Positions 34,711 to 43,064 of a stretch of DNA of 64,000 nucleotides are shown piece by piece. Source of the stretch: Martinezella lusitana (lineage in GTDB: Bacteria; Pseudomonadota; Alphaproteobacteria; Rhizobiales; Rhizobiaceae); contig NZ_JAFEVL010000062.1 of NCBI RefSeq assembly GCF_016901135.1, positions 124,001 through 188,000 of the forward strand, written 5' to 3'. Both the position numbers and the translations under genes were made by a program. The notes under the pieces are model-generated. The model was not told the DNA's origin and did not search any database. It saw only the letters and a list, made by a program, of their open reading frames with translations. Position 1 is the stretch's first letter. Every line of letters begins with the position of its first letter.

Positions 34711-34759
34711 GACAGTACAGTACAGTTGATGAGAACTGTTATGGCATAAGGGACAGTAC
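34711..34759. promoter_or_regulatory. Direct-repeat operator of the MocR-type regulator
   Basis: GACAGTAC occurs at 34711-34718 and again at 34752-34759, 41 bp apart, with an extra AGTACAG step after the first. Between them an inverted ACTGT (34733-34737) is present. MocR/PdxR-type regulators bind spaced direct repeats in the divergent region. The second copy touches the ATG of the regulator gene, which would give autorepression. Confidence 0.6.
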
Positions 34760-34761
34760 GG

Positions 34762-36234
34762 ATGGACGATGCATTGGCGGTAAGCGCGGTCGGCGGCACG
34801 CGTATCGAAGGTGTGATGGCAGCGATTTCCGATCGCATCGCGGCCCGCAGCCTGATGCCAGGCGCGCGGCTTCCCTCCGTTCGCAGCTTTGCCAAGACGA
34901 TGCAGGTATCGGTCTCCACCGTGGTCGAGGCCTATGAGCGGCTTGCCGCCGAAGGCGTGATCCGTTCGCGGCCGGGCTCCGGATTCTATGTGTGCGGACC
35001 GCTGCCGCCGCTTTCATTGTCCGAGGTTGGAGCGAGATCGGACCGCAATGTCGATCCGCTTTGGATCTCGCGGCAATCGCTCGAGATGGGCGATGATGTC
35101 TTGAAGCCCGGCTGCGGCTGGCTTCCGGCATCCTGGCTGCCGCAGGCGGCGCTGCGCCGCGCGATGAGGACGCTTGCTCGCGGAGACCTCGGAACGCTCG
35201 CCAATTACGGAACGCCGCTCGGCTTGCCGCCGTTGCGGCAGTTGCTCGCCAGGCGGCTGGGCGAGCACGGCATCACCGTGCCTCCGGACCAGATCATGCT
35301 AACGGAGTCCGGCACGCAGGCGATTGATCTGCTCTGCCGTTTCCTGCTTGAGCCCGGCGACACTGTGCTGGTGGACGATCCCTGCTATTTCAATTTCCAT
35401 GCGCTGCTGCGTGCGCACCGCGTCAATGTCGTCGCCGTGCCCTACACGCCGACGGGGCCGGATGTCGAGCTGTTCGGTCAAGCACTCGAACGGCACAAGC
35501 CCCGGCTCTACATCACCAATTCCGCTATCCACAATCCGACGGGTGCCGTGCTGTCGCCCGTGACGGCGCATCGCCTGCTGAAGCTGGCTGATGCGTCTGG
35601 CCTGGTTATCATCGAGGACGATATCTTTTCCGATTTCGAGAATGTCCCGGCACCGCGGCTTGCCGCTTATGACGGGCTCGACCGGGTGATCCATATAGGC
35701 AGCTTTTCGAAGACGCTCTCGGCCTCGGTGCGGTGCGGCTTCATCGCCGCGCGGCCGGACTGGATCGACGGGCTCGTCGATCTCAAGGTCGCCAGCAGCT
35801 TCAGTTGCGGACAATTGTCAGCGGAGCTCGTCTATCTGGCGCTGAAGGACGGCAGCTATCGCAAGCATGTCGAGGCGTTGCGCGTCCGGCTTGCCAGGAC
35901 CATGAGTGAGGTAACAGCGCAGCTGGAGGCCATCGGCATCACGCCCTGGCTCAAGCCGCAGGCGGGCATGCTCCTCTGGTGCCGGTTGCCGGAGGGCCTG
36001 GATGCGGCCGATGTCGCCCGCGCCTGCCTTGCTGAAGGCATTATCCTGGCTCCCGGCAATGCCTTCAGCGTAGCGGATAATGCCGGCAGCTTCATGCGCT
36101 TCAATGTCGCGCAATCGACCGACGCCCGGATCTTCGACGTGCTGGAGAGATCCATGCGGAGGCTGAGGACGGATCGTCCGACTGTCGTCGGAGCTCGCGG
36201 TTCTTCGAGGACGCAGGAAAACCCCGCGATGTGA
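34762..36234 (+). CDS. MocR/PdxR-type regulator (GntR HTH fused to aminotransferase domain)
   Basis: A 490-residue fusion. Residues 12-78 are a GntR winged helix (RIAARSLMPGARLPSVRSFAKTMQVSVSTVVEAYERLAAEGVI, in pieces). From about 110 onward is a fold-type I aminotransferase domain with PLP-binding Lys317 in HIGSFSKTLSA, Asn258-Pro (IHNPTG) and Asp286 (IIEDDIF). These proteins use PLP as effector or react with an amino compound to alter DNA binding. It is divergent from an EamA exporter, with direct repeats between. I expect control of that exporter and of itself. Confidence 0.93.
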   Translation: MDDALAVSAVGGTRIEGVMAAISDRIAARSLMPGARLPSVRSFAKTMQVSVSTVVEAYERLAAEGVIRSRPGSGFYVCGPLPPLSLSEVGARSDRNVDPLWISRQSLEMGDDVLKPGCGWLPASWLPQAALRRAMRTLARGDLGTLANYGTPLGLPPLRQLLARRLGEHGITVPPDQIMLTESGTQAIDLLCRFLLEPGDTVLVDDPCYFNFHALLRAHRVNVVAVPYTPTGPDVELFGQALERHKPRLYITNSAIHNPTGAVLSPVTAHRLLKLADASGLVIIEDDIFSDFENVPAPRLAAYDGLDRVIHIGSFSKTLSASVRCGFIAARPDWIDGLVDLKVASSFSCGQLSAELVYLALKDGSYRKHVEALRVRLARTMSEVTAQLEAIGITPWLKPQAGMLLWCRLPEGLDAADVARACLAEGIILAPGNAFSVADNAGSFMRFNVAQSTDARIFDVLERSMRRLRTDRPTVVGARGSSRTQENPAM

Positions 36235-36279
36235 ACGTTCCGCCCATTCGCGGGCGCTCACATCGCGGGGTCTTATGCC

Positions 36280-36708
36280 TTACTTGGCAAACAGGCTGTT
36301 GATGTCGGCGAAGGCCTTCATCTCGATGGCGTTTCCGCTCGGATCCTTGAAGAACATGGTTGCCTGTTCCCCTGGCTCGCCCCGGAAGCGGATATAGGGC
36401 TTGATAACGAAGTCTATGTTGGCTTTGGTCAGTTTCTCGGCCGCCGCCTCCCATTCCTCCATCGACAGAACGACGCCGAAATGGCGCACGGGAACGCCGT
36501 GACCATCGACGGCATTCGCCGCCACTTCACCGGTTTCTCCTGGAGCCAGGTGGGCGACGACCTGATGGCCATAGAAATTGAAATCTATCCAGTCGGGAGA
36601 GCTCCGGCCCTCAGGGCAGCCAAGAAGGCCGCCGTAGAACGTGCGGGCGGCAGCGAGATCGTTGACGGGAAATGCGAGATGGAAGGGGTGAAGAGGTGCT
36701 GCACTCAT
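36280..36708 (-). CDS. VOC-superfamily (glyoxalase/bleomycin resistance) protein
   Basis: A 142-residue protein with two beta-alpha-beta-beta-beta repeats. The metal-ligand positions are recognisable: His in '[12 protein letters not shown]' (about residue 10), His in 'HFGVVLSM' near the middle and Glu in '[10 protein letters not shown]' near residue 130. It belongs to the glyoxalase/fosfomycin/dioxygenase fold group; the substrate is unknown. The ATG 36708 has GGAG 7 bp upstream; a longer frame to 36756 would run through the divergent promoter. It is divergent from a LysR regulator which probably controls it. Confidence 0.88.
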   Translation of the reverse strand: MSAAPLHPFHLAFPVNDLAAARTFYGGLLGCPEGRSSPDWIDFNFYGHQVVAHLAPGETGEVAANAVDGHGVPVRHFGVVLSMEEWEAAAEKLTKANIDFVIKPYIRFRGEPGEQATMFFKDPSGNAIEMKAFADINSLFAK

Positions 36709-36756
36709 GATCGTCTCCAGATGTGCGAACTCAATGCAGCGATCAATAAGGTACAT

Positions 36757-36772
36757 TTTTTCCTATGAAAAA
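36757..36772. promoter_or_regulatory. Palindrome between VOC gene and LysR gene
   Basis: TTTTTC-CTAT-GAAAAA is a perfect 6-4-6 inverted repeat and contains the T-N11-A pattern of LysR-type sites. It lies 49 bp upstream of the VOC ATG and 42 bp upstream of the LysR ATG, in an AT-rich divergent region. Confidence 0.5.
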
Positions 36773-36813
36773 CTGTATATTGTGAGACTGAGAAAAAGGA
36801 AAAATTATGAATC

Positions 36814-37671
36814 ATGATACCCGAACTGAAAACGCTTGTTGCCGTCGCTCGCTTTGGGACATTTGCCGCCGCGGGTGACCGGATCGGACTGACGCAAGCG
36901 GCCGTCAGCGGCCAGATGAAGCGTCTCGAGGAAAGGCTCGGCGTTCAACTGTTCGAGCGAACGGGCCGTTCCGCCACGTTGAATGCCGCGGGATTGCGAA
37001 CGCTGGAACGCGCCAAGGGCATCATAGCGATGTTCGAGCGCATCGCCGATCCGGCCGACGAGGTTTCGGGCGGCCAACTGCGCATCGGCGCCATTGCCTC
37101 CGTCCAGTCGACGGTGCTTGCGCGTGCGCTCGTGCCGTTCCGGCAGCGGTTTGCGAACCATCATGTTCATATCGTTCCGGGTGTCTCCCTTCACTTGCTC
37201 GATCTGCTTGATGCCGGCGAGCTTGATCTAGCCGTGCTCATCGAGCCTCCTTTCGGCATGCCCAAGGATCTTGTGTGGCAGCCCCTGCTGCGCGAGCCGT
37301 ATGTGCTGGCGGTTCCCGAGCGGCTGGAGGGCGATGACTGGCAGACATTACTCCGGGAGCAGCCATTCATCCGCTATGATCGCAGCTCGTTTGGCGGCCG
37401 GCAGGTCGATCGGTTCCTGCGGTCCCATGCGATAGCGCCCAACGAATCCGTGGAGATCGATGACATAGCCGCGTTGCTGGCTCTGGTCGGGCAAGGGCTC
37501 GGGGTGGCGCTTCTGCCGATCGTCGATGGCAGCCCGCCCCTTATGCCGTCCGTGCGTGCGGTGTCGCTCGCCGCGTCGACATTCTATCGCGAGATCGGAA
37601 TATTGCGGTCGCGCGACGGCAACCCTGCGAGCGCGTACCTTGCCGACTGCCTGATCGGGGTGCGGCTCTGA
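36814..37671 (+). CDS. LysR-family regulator
   Basis: A 285-residue LysR regulator: an N-terminal HTH at residues 1-60 (LVAVARFGTFAAAGDRIGLTQAAVSGQMKRLEERLGVQLFERTGR, in pieces) and a periplasmic-binding-protein-like effector domain from about residue 88. It is divergent from the VOC gene, so it is the likely regulator of that gene. An ATG at 36807, with better spacing from AAAAAGGA, opens a different 24-codon frame that overlaps the 5' end of this gene; it may be chance or a small leader. The 176 bp downstream hold the promoter of the two-component operon. Confidence 0.92.
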   Translation: MIPELKTLVAVARFGTFAAAGDRIGLTQAAVSGQMKRLEERLGVQLFERTGRSATLNAAGLRTLERAKGIIAMFERIADPADEVSGGQLRIGAIASVQSTVLARALVPFRQRFANHHVHIVPGVSLHLLDLLDAGELDLAVLIEPPFGMPKDLVWQPLLREPYVLAVPERLEGDDWQTLLREQPFIRYDRSSFGGRQVDRFLRSHAIAPNESVEIDDIAALLALVGQGLGVALLPIVDGSPPLMPSVRAVSLAASTFYREIGILRSRDGNPASAYLADCLIGVRL

Positions 37672-37847
37672 GATTGCTTGACGGGGTAATTTCATCCCTC
37701 CGAACTGGCGGCATGGCCCTCGGGACGGCGATGTCCTTTTCTTCGGCTCTTGCCAGGCGGAAATGATCCGTCATAGCTTTGCCACAAGGTCGCTCCAATT
37801 GCGGCTCACATCGGCTATGAAATTTTCTCGGCTAAGTGAGGTCGATC

Positions 37848-38504
37848 GTGCGTGTTCTGCTTGTTGAAGACGACAATATTCTCGGCTCATCGCTCAAGAA
37901 GGCCCTGGAAAAACATGCCTACGGCGTCGACTGGATGCGGGACGGCGAATCCGGCCTCGAGGCTGCGCAGCATTCCCACTTTGCGGCGATCGTTCTTGAT
38001 ATCAATCTGCCGCAGCTCGGCGGCATGGAGGTTCTGCGGCGCATCCGGCAGCGTGGCAACGCGGTGCCCGTGCTGCTGTTGACGGCGCTCGATTCCGTGC
38101 GTCAGAAGGTTGAGGGGCTGGATGAGGGCGCCGATGACTATCTGGTCAAGCCGTTCGATCTCGACGAGTTGCTTGCCCGGCTGCGCGCGCTGATCCGCCG
38201 GCGCGACGGCCGCACCGAAAGCGTCATTCGATGCGGCGATGTGGAGGTCGATCCTTCTGCCATGGTCGCTCGAAAGGACAATGTGCAGGTGCATACCACG
38301 GCGAAGGAGTTCCATCTGCTGAAGCTTCTCATGGAGCGCAGCGGCCGCTATGTGACGAAGAACGATATCGAGTATGCGCTTTATGACGCCGAAAACACCG
38401 TCGAGAGCAATACGATCGAAGTCACTATCTACAATCTGCGCAAGAAGCTCGGCACCGACTTCATCAAGTCGATCCGCGGTGTCGGCTACATGATCGAGCG
38501 ATGA
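37848..38504 (+). CDS. OmpR-family response regulator controlling the downstream operon (PmrA/QseB-like)
   Basis: A 218-residue response regulator: receiver with Asp51 (AIVLDINLPQLGG), Lys in DDYLVKPF, then a winged-helix domain (HTTAKEFHLLKLLMERSGRYVTKNDIEYALY) with the recognition helix VESNTIEVTIYNLRKKLG. The GTG at 37848 is chosen because GAGG lies seven bases upstream and the product then starts MRVLLVEDD; a GTG at 37836 would add four residues. Its stop overlaps the kinase start (ATGA). Direct repeats with an 11-bp step lie just downstream of the kinase gene, in front of the metabolic operon, and are the likely binding site. Confidence 0.92.
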   Translation: MRVLLVEDDNILGSSLKKALEKHAYGVDWMRDGESGLEAAQHSHFAAIVLDINLPQLGGMEVLRRIRQRGNAVPVLLLTALDSVRQKVEGLDEGADDYLVKPFDLDELLARLRALIRRRDGRTESVIRCGDVEVDPSAMVARKDNVQVHTTAKEFHLLKLLMERSGRYVTKNDIEYALYDAENTVESNTIEVTIYNLRKKLGTDFIKSIRGVGYMIER

Positions 38505-39877
38505 ACAACTCCACGCTTACCCGCAAGCTGTTTCTCCGGATCGCGCCGGTCGTCGTAGTGACGATCGTCGTGATTGCCGCCTTTGCCTTCAACAGCGCGA
38601 CCCGCGAGATCAACAATATCTACGATGCCCAGCTGATCGATGATGCGAATGTGATCTGGAGCCTGCTGCGCCGTCCCCTTGAAAGGGCGCCCGACCACGC
38701 GGCAAAGCAGATCGACGACATCGACTTCAACATGGACAATCAGCTGGCCTTCAACGAGGACGCCGACGATTATGCCGACGCGCACATGTTTCGCGCCTGG
38801 GTCGATGGCAATATCCGCTTCTACAGCAGCACGGCCTTTCTTTCCGATGTGCCGCAACAGAAGGTGGGGTTCACGACCCTGGCATATGGTGGAGAGGAGT
38901 GGCGCGTCTATTCGCTGCCGATCCCGAATTCGACCATCGTCATAGAGCTTGGCGAGAAGATCGCGCTTCGTGAAACGCTCGTCTCCAACATTCTGCTCAA
39001 TCTCTTCTTCCCGCTGCTGATGCTCGTGCCGGTCATCGGCTTCCTCATCTGGCTCGGCATCAACAGCGGCCTGCGTACGATTCACGGGCTGGTGCGGCAG
39101 ATCCGCACCCGATCGCCGGAGGATCTCTCGGCCATTCCCGTCGAAAGCTTGCCGCGAGATCTCCTGCCGCTCGGCCGGTCGATCAACCAGCTGCTGGAGA
39201 AGCTCGGCCAGTCGCTGACGCTTGAGCGGCGCTTTTCCGATCTTGCCGCGCATCAGTTGCGCACGCCCCAGGCCAGCGTGAAACTGTTGCTGCAGATGCT
39301 TGGAAACAGCGACAGCGAGAATGAACGGCAGGCGATCGTTGCCGATCTCGTTGCCAGCAACAACCGCGCCATTCATCTGATTGAGCAGCTGCTGCGACTG
39401 GCGAGGGTCAGTCATCATCCGCTCAATCCGACGTCGGTGACGCTCTATCATCTGGTGGCGTCGGTGCTTGCCGAATTCGGCAATATCATCACCAGCCGCG
39501 AGCTCGACGTGGTGCTGCAGGGAGATGAAACACTGCAGGTCCAGACCGACGAATCGCTGATCCACATGATGATCAGCAACCTCCTGGACAATGCCATCAA
39601 ATACACGCCCGTCGGCGGCGAGATCAAGGTTTCGATCACGTCGGAAGACGGTTTCGGCCGGATTTCGATCAGTGACAGCGGGCCTGGTATTCCGCCCCAG
39701 GAAAGGGAAGCGGTGTTCCAGCGGTTCTATCGGCTGAATACGCTTCACACGGAAGGCGCCGGCCTCGGGCTCGCCATCGTCGCGGATACGGCAGACCGGC
39801 TCTCGGCGACAGTCGAGCTTTCAACGCCGCGTCGGGGCAAGGGTCTCCAGGTCGACCTGAGATTGCTCGCAAGCTAA
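38501..39877 (+). CDS. Sensor histidine kinase with acidic periplasmic domain
   Basis: A 458-residue kinase. TM1 is at residues 13-31 and TM2 at about 165-187, enclosing a periplasmic domain of some 130 residues with a markedly acidic stretch (IDDIDFNMDNQLAFNEDADD, residues 71-90). The phosphorylated His251 is in AAHQLRTPQAS; N, G1, F and G2 boxes follow (NLLDNAIKYTP, DSGPGIP, FQRFYR, GAGLGLAIV). Acidic sensor patches in PhoQ and PmrB bind cations or cationic peptides, so a similar signal is possible but is inference. It is co-translated with the regulator and lies 103 bp before the HAD phosphatase gene. Confidence 0.92.
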   Translation: MNNSTLTRKLFLRIAPVVVVTIVVIAAFAFNSATREINNIYDAQLIDDANVIWSLLRRPLERAPDHAAKQIDDIDFNMDNQLAFNEDADDYADAHMFRAWVDGNIRFYSSTAFLSDVPQQKVGFTTLAYGGEEWRVYSLPIPNSTIVIELGEKIALRETLVSNILLNLFFPLLMLVPVIGFLIWLGINSGLRTIHGLVRQIRTRSPEDLSAIPVESLPRDLLPLGRSINQLLEKLGQSLTLERRFSDLAAHQLRTPQASVKLLLQMLGNSDSENERQAIVADLVASNNRAIHLIEQLLRLARVSHHPLNPTSVTLYHLVASVLAEFGNIITSRELDVVLQGDETLQVQTDESLIHMMISNLLDNAIKYTPVGGEIKVSITSEDGFGRISISDSGPGIPPQEREAVFQRFYRLNTLHTEGAGLGLAIVADTADRLSATVELSTPRRGKGLQVDLRLLAS

Positions 39878-39896
39878 AAATCAACTTCACATCGCT

Positions 39897-39935
39897 TTTC
39901 ATTTTCGCATCATTTTCAGCTCATACCCGGCTCAT
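39897..39935 (+). promoter_or_regulatory. Four 11-bp-spaced direct repeats, likely response-regulator box
   Basis: Hexamers TTTCAT (39897), CATCAT (39908), GCTCAT (39919) and GCTCAT (39930) recur with 5-bp spacers, an exact 11-bp register. They share the pattern NNTCAT. OmpR/PhoB/PmrA regulators bind such head-to-tail repeats. The array lies 46 bp upstream of the HAD phosphatase ATG and directly after the gene for a matching kinase/regulator pair. Confidence 0.7.
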
Positions 39936-39980
39936 CTGAGGTTGTTAGACGCAACTAGGGATAAGGCGAAAGGGTATTTC

Positions 39981-40664
39981 ATGCAGGTGTTTTGCGATTT
40001 TGATGGAACCATATCCATCGAAGACGCGACGGATATGGTGTTGTCCCGTTTCGCCGGTTCCGAGTGGGAAGACATAGAGCAGCTGTGGAAGCAGGGGCTG
40101 ATCGGCTCCGGCGAGTGCATGCGTCGGCAGATCGCTCTCATTCAGGCAAGCAGGGCGGAACTGGATCGGCTTCTCGACACTGTGTCGATCGACCCGGGTT
40201 TCGAAGGCTTCCTGTCGTATTGCCGCGGCGGCGAGATGCCGGTGACCATCGTCAGCGACGGTGTCGATTACTTCATCCGCCGCATTCTGGCGCGTCATGG
40301 CATCGACGGCCTGCCGATCGTTGCCAACGTGCTCACCTGTAGCTTCGCCCAGGACCGCGAGTCCTATTCACTGTTCCCGCCGTTCTCGGCAGCCGGCTGC
40401 TTATCCGGTTCAGGCGTCTGCAAATGCCGCGTTGTCGATAGCGTCGAGCTGCAGGTCTACATCGGCGATGGGCGAAGCGATTTTTGCGTTTCCGACAAGG
40501 TCGACCTCGTTTTCGCAAAGGCCAAGCTTGCCGAGTACTGCGATGAAAACGGCATTCCCTATGTCGCTTTCGAAGATTTTTCCGATCTGCTTCCGAAGAT
40601 GGAAGCAGTTCTACCCAGCGTCGTACGGCGCCCCCGTGTGCTGCCGCATTCCAAGACAGCATGA
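39981..40664 (+). CDS. HAD-family phosphatase, MtnX-like
   Basis: A 227-residue HAD hydrolase of the MtnX/phosphoserine-phosphatase-like group. Motif I is FCDFDGTIS (Asp6 nucleophile, Asp8 acid), motif II the Ser in IVSDGVDYF, and motif IV is YIGDGRSDF, so all Mg and phosphate ligands are present. A Cys-rich segment (GCLSGSGVCKC) is also typical of MtnX relatives. The ATG 39981 has AAAGGG upstream; 13 in-frame residues 5' are excluded. It is the first gene of the nine-gene operon, so a phosphorylated small molecule is probably dephosphorylated in that pathway. No other methionine-salvage genes are near, so the true MtnX reaction is unlikely. Confidence 0.85.
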   Translation: MQVFCDFDGTISIEDATDMVLSRFAGSEWEDIEQLWKQGLIGSGECMRRQIALIQASRAELDRLLDTVSIDPGFEGFLSYCRGGEMPVTIVSDGVDYFIRRILARHGIDGLPIVANVLTCSFAQDRESYSLFPPFSAAGCLSGSGVCKCRVVDSVELQVYIGDGRSDFCVSDKVDLVFAKAKLAEYCDENGIPYVAFEDFSDLLPKMEAVLPSVVRRPRVLPHSKTA

Positions 40665-40684
40665 ATCTGACTGAGAGGCATTGA

Positions 40685-42106
40685 ATGAAAACGAATGTAG
40701 CCGAAGCCTTCAGTGGCGACACGCAAGCGCCCGTCCGTTCCGAGGAGGAGTTGCGTGTCCTCGAAGAGACCTACTGCTCGCACGGCGATACGGTCCACTA
40801 CACGGACAAGCCAAAATTCTTTGAAGAATGCGAAGGCTCCTTTGTCTACGACCGCACAGGAACACCGTTTCTGGATCTGCAGATGTGGTATTCCGCCGTC
40901 AATTTCGGCTATCGCAACGAGCGCCTGAACAACGCTGCGCATCGCCAGCTCGACCGGCTGCCGCAGGTCGCATCGCAATATCTGCATCGTGAAAAGGTGG
41001 AGCTTGCGGCGATGATCGCCCAGGATGCCGAACTCAAGTTCGGGCACAAGGGCCGCGTTCACTTCAACGTCGGCGGTTCGCAGGCCGTCGAGGATTCGCT
41101 GAAGCTGGTGCGCAATTACACCGGCGGCAAGAGCCTGATGTTCGCCTTCGAAGGCGGCTATCACGGCCGCACGCTTGGCGCTTCGGCGATCACCTCGAGC
41201 TATCGCTATCGCCGCCGCTACGGTCATTTCGGGGATCGGGCGCAGTTCGTCGAATTTCCCTATCACTTCCGCGGCCCGAAAGGCATGTCGAAGGAAGAAT
41301 ACGGGCACTACTGCGTCCAGAAATTCGCCCGTCTGTTCGAGAGCGAATACAACGGCGTCTGGGATCCGAAGGCCGGCAAGTCGGAATATGCCGCTTTCTA
41401 TATCGAGCCGATCCAGGGTACGGGCGGCTACGTCATTCCGCCGATGAACTTCTTCGTCGAGCTGAAGAAGGTGCTGGACGAACACGGCATCCTGCTCGTC
41501 GTCGACGAAATCCAGATGGGCGTCTACCGCACCGGCAAGCTCTGGTCGATCGAGCATTTCGGTGTCTCGCCCGATATCCTGGTTTTCGGCAAGGCCATCA
41601 CCAACGGGCTCAATCCGCTTTCCGGCGTATGGGCAAGGGAAGAGATGATCAACCCGACCATCTTCCCGCCCGGCTCGACGCATTCGACATTCGCCAGCAA
41701 CCCGATGGGGACCGCCGTGGCACTCGAAACGATGAAGATGTTGGAGGAGGAGGATTTCGGCGCGGCCATCATGGCCAAGGGCGCCTATTTCCTCGATGGG
41801 CTGAAACAATTGCAGAAGCGCCATGCCATCGTCGGCGAAGTCGACGGGCTGGGCCTCGCCCTGCGGATGGAAATCTGCAAGGACGACAGCTACACGCCCG
41901 ACAAGGCGACGATGGACTGGCTCTGCGACGAAGGCATGAAGGCCGACCTGCAGGTCGGCGCAAAGATGTACGGCCTCGTGCTTGACGTCGGCGGCTACCA
42001 CAAGAACGTCATCACCTTCGCGCCCAACCTGCTGATCACCCGCGAAGAGATCGATCTGGCTCTCGCCCTGCTCGATCAGCTTCTAACCCGCGCCGCCCGG
42101 AGATAA
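40685..42106 (+). CDS. Class III PLP-dependent aminotransferase
   Basis: A 473-residue fold-type I enzyme of the ornithine/acetylornithine/GABA aminotransferase class. PLP Lys303 is in FGKAITNGLNP, Asp274 in LVVDEIQMGVYRTG, and the glycine block FEGGYHGRTLGA (155-166) binds the phosphate. The N-terminal extension of about 45 residues and the 'QMWYSAVNFGYRN' segment are unlike the common ArgD/GabT enzymes. It moves an amino group to or from an omega-amine, aldehyde or keto acid. It sits 20 bp after the phosphatase gene and 4 bp before the arginase-like gene; together they could make or process a diamine or amino-alcohol. Specificity is unknown. Confidence 0.9.
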   Translation: MKTNVAEAFSGDTQAPVRSEEELRVLEETYCSHGDTVHYTDKPKFFEECEGSFVYDRTGTPFLDLQMWYSAVNFGYRNERLNNAAHRQLDRLPQVASQYLHREKVELAAMIAQDAELKFGHKGRVHFNVGGSQAVEDSLKLVRNYTGGKSLMFAFEGGYHGRTLGASAITSSYRYRRRYGHFGDRAQFVEFPYHFRGPKGMSKEEYGHYCVQKFARLFESEYNGVWDPKAGKSEYAAFYIEPIQGTGGYVIPPMNFFVELKKVLDEHGILLVVDEIQMGVYRTGKLWSIEHFGVSPDILVFGKAITNGLNPLSGVWAREEMINPTIFPPGSTHSTFASNPMGTAVALETMKMLEEEDFGAAIMAKGAYFLDGLKQLQKRHAIVGEVDGLGLALRMEICKDDSYTPDKATMDWLCDEGMKADLQVGAKMYGLVLDVGGYHKNVITFAPNLLITREEIDLALALLDQLLTRAARR

Positions 42107-42110
42107 GACG

Positions 42111-43064
42111 GTGCAACTCCTGCTTCTTCATCTCGATGATGCGTTGGAGTTGCAGCCTGATTTCGTGCGCGCCTGCAAGTTCGCGGGCGCGTACCAGTAT
42201 TTCGACAAGAATGCGGGCCGAGAGATTAGGCTCTGGGGCAAGCAGAAAGCACTTGCCGAACTCGGCCGTGAAATCGTCAAGAATACACCCGCGACGGGCA
42301 AGGATCCGCAGCTCTGTTTCATGGGATCCGGCGATTTCCATCACATCACGGCGATGCTGCTCGAAGGCGCGTTGGAGCGGCAATCCGGCGCGGCGACGTT
42401 GATCCATTTCGACAATCATCCGGATTGGGTGACTTTCGACGGCGGCATGCATTGCGGCTCCTGGGTCAATACCGCCCTTGCCAATCCCCGCATCCAGAAG
42501 GTCATCACGATAGGCGTCTGCAGCCACGATCTTCGCAGCCCGGAACGCAAAGGGGCGAACCTGCACTGGCTCGGCGAAGGCAAGCTCGAGCTCTATCCTT
42601 ACGAACATCCGCCGAGCCGCGTGCTGGCCGACTATGGCAGTGGCGCCAGCTATCGACAGGAAAAAGGCGCATTGCACTGGAAATCGATCTCGGAGATCGG
42701 CGAGGAGAATTTCATCGACCGCATGCTCAGCCGTATTCGCACCGAGGCTGTCTATGTGACGATCGACAAGGATGTCCTTGCCGCGGACGACGCCGTCACG
42801 AACTGGGATCAGGGCCGCATGCGGCTGCCCTATCTGCTGGCACTGATCAGCGAAATCGGCAGCCGTCATCGCATCATCGGCGCTGACGTCATCGGTGACT
42901 ATTCCGCTCCGAGCTACGCCGGTAGCCTTAGGACCCAGCTGATGAAGCGAGCCGAGATCTTCATCGATCAGCCGCGCGTCCGGCAGGGAGCTGAAACGAC
43001 CAGAAACATCAACAGTGCGGCCAATCACGCGCTGCTGGAAGTGCTGGCGGAGTACATGCAATGA
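42111..43064 (+). CDS. Arginase/ureohydrolase-family protein
   Basis: A 317-residue protein with the metal-site motifs of the arginase fold in altered form: GSGDFHHIT (72-80, in place of GGDHS), HFDNHPDW (99-106, giving the Asp-x-His-x-Asp set) and TIDKDVL (217-223, the Asp-x-Asp pair). All six expected metal ligands can be assigned, so hydrolase activity on a guanidino, amidino or acetyl-amino group is plausible; arginases, agmatinases and some deacetylases share this core. It starts with GTG at 42111, with GGAG 8 bp upstream. Its stop overlaps the next start (ATGA). It differs from true arginases throughout the active-site loops, so the substrate is open. Confidence 0.8.
   Translation: MQLLLLHLDDALELQPDFVRACKFAGAYQYFDKNAGREIRLWGKQKALAELGREIVKNTPATGKDPQLCFMGSGDFHHITAMLLEGALERQSGAATLIHFDNHPDWVTFDGGMHCGSWVNTALANPRIQKVITIGVCSHDLRSPERKGANLHWLGEGKLELYPYEHPPSRVLADYGSGASYRQEKGALHWKSISEIGEENFIDRMLSRIRTEAVYVTIDKDVLAADDAVTNWDQGRMRLPYLLALISEIGSRHRIIGADVIGDYSAPSYAGSLRTQLMKRAEIFIDQPRVRQGAETTRNINSAANHALLEVLAEYMQ

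Noticed and set aside
38486-39748. A 420-codon open frame antisense to the sensor kinase
   Set aside because: The plus strand encodes a kinase with every expected motif. The antisense product has a charged, repetitive composition and no family resemblance.
40559-42001. A 480-codon open frame antisense to the aminotransferase
   Set aside because: The plus-strand aminotransferase has its PLP lysine and all family motifs; the antisense frame shows none and lacks an initiation signal.
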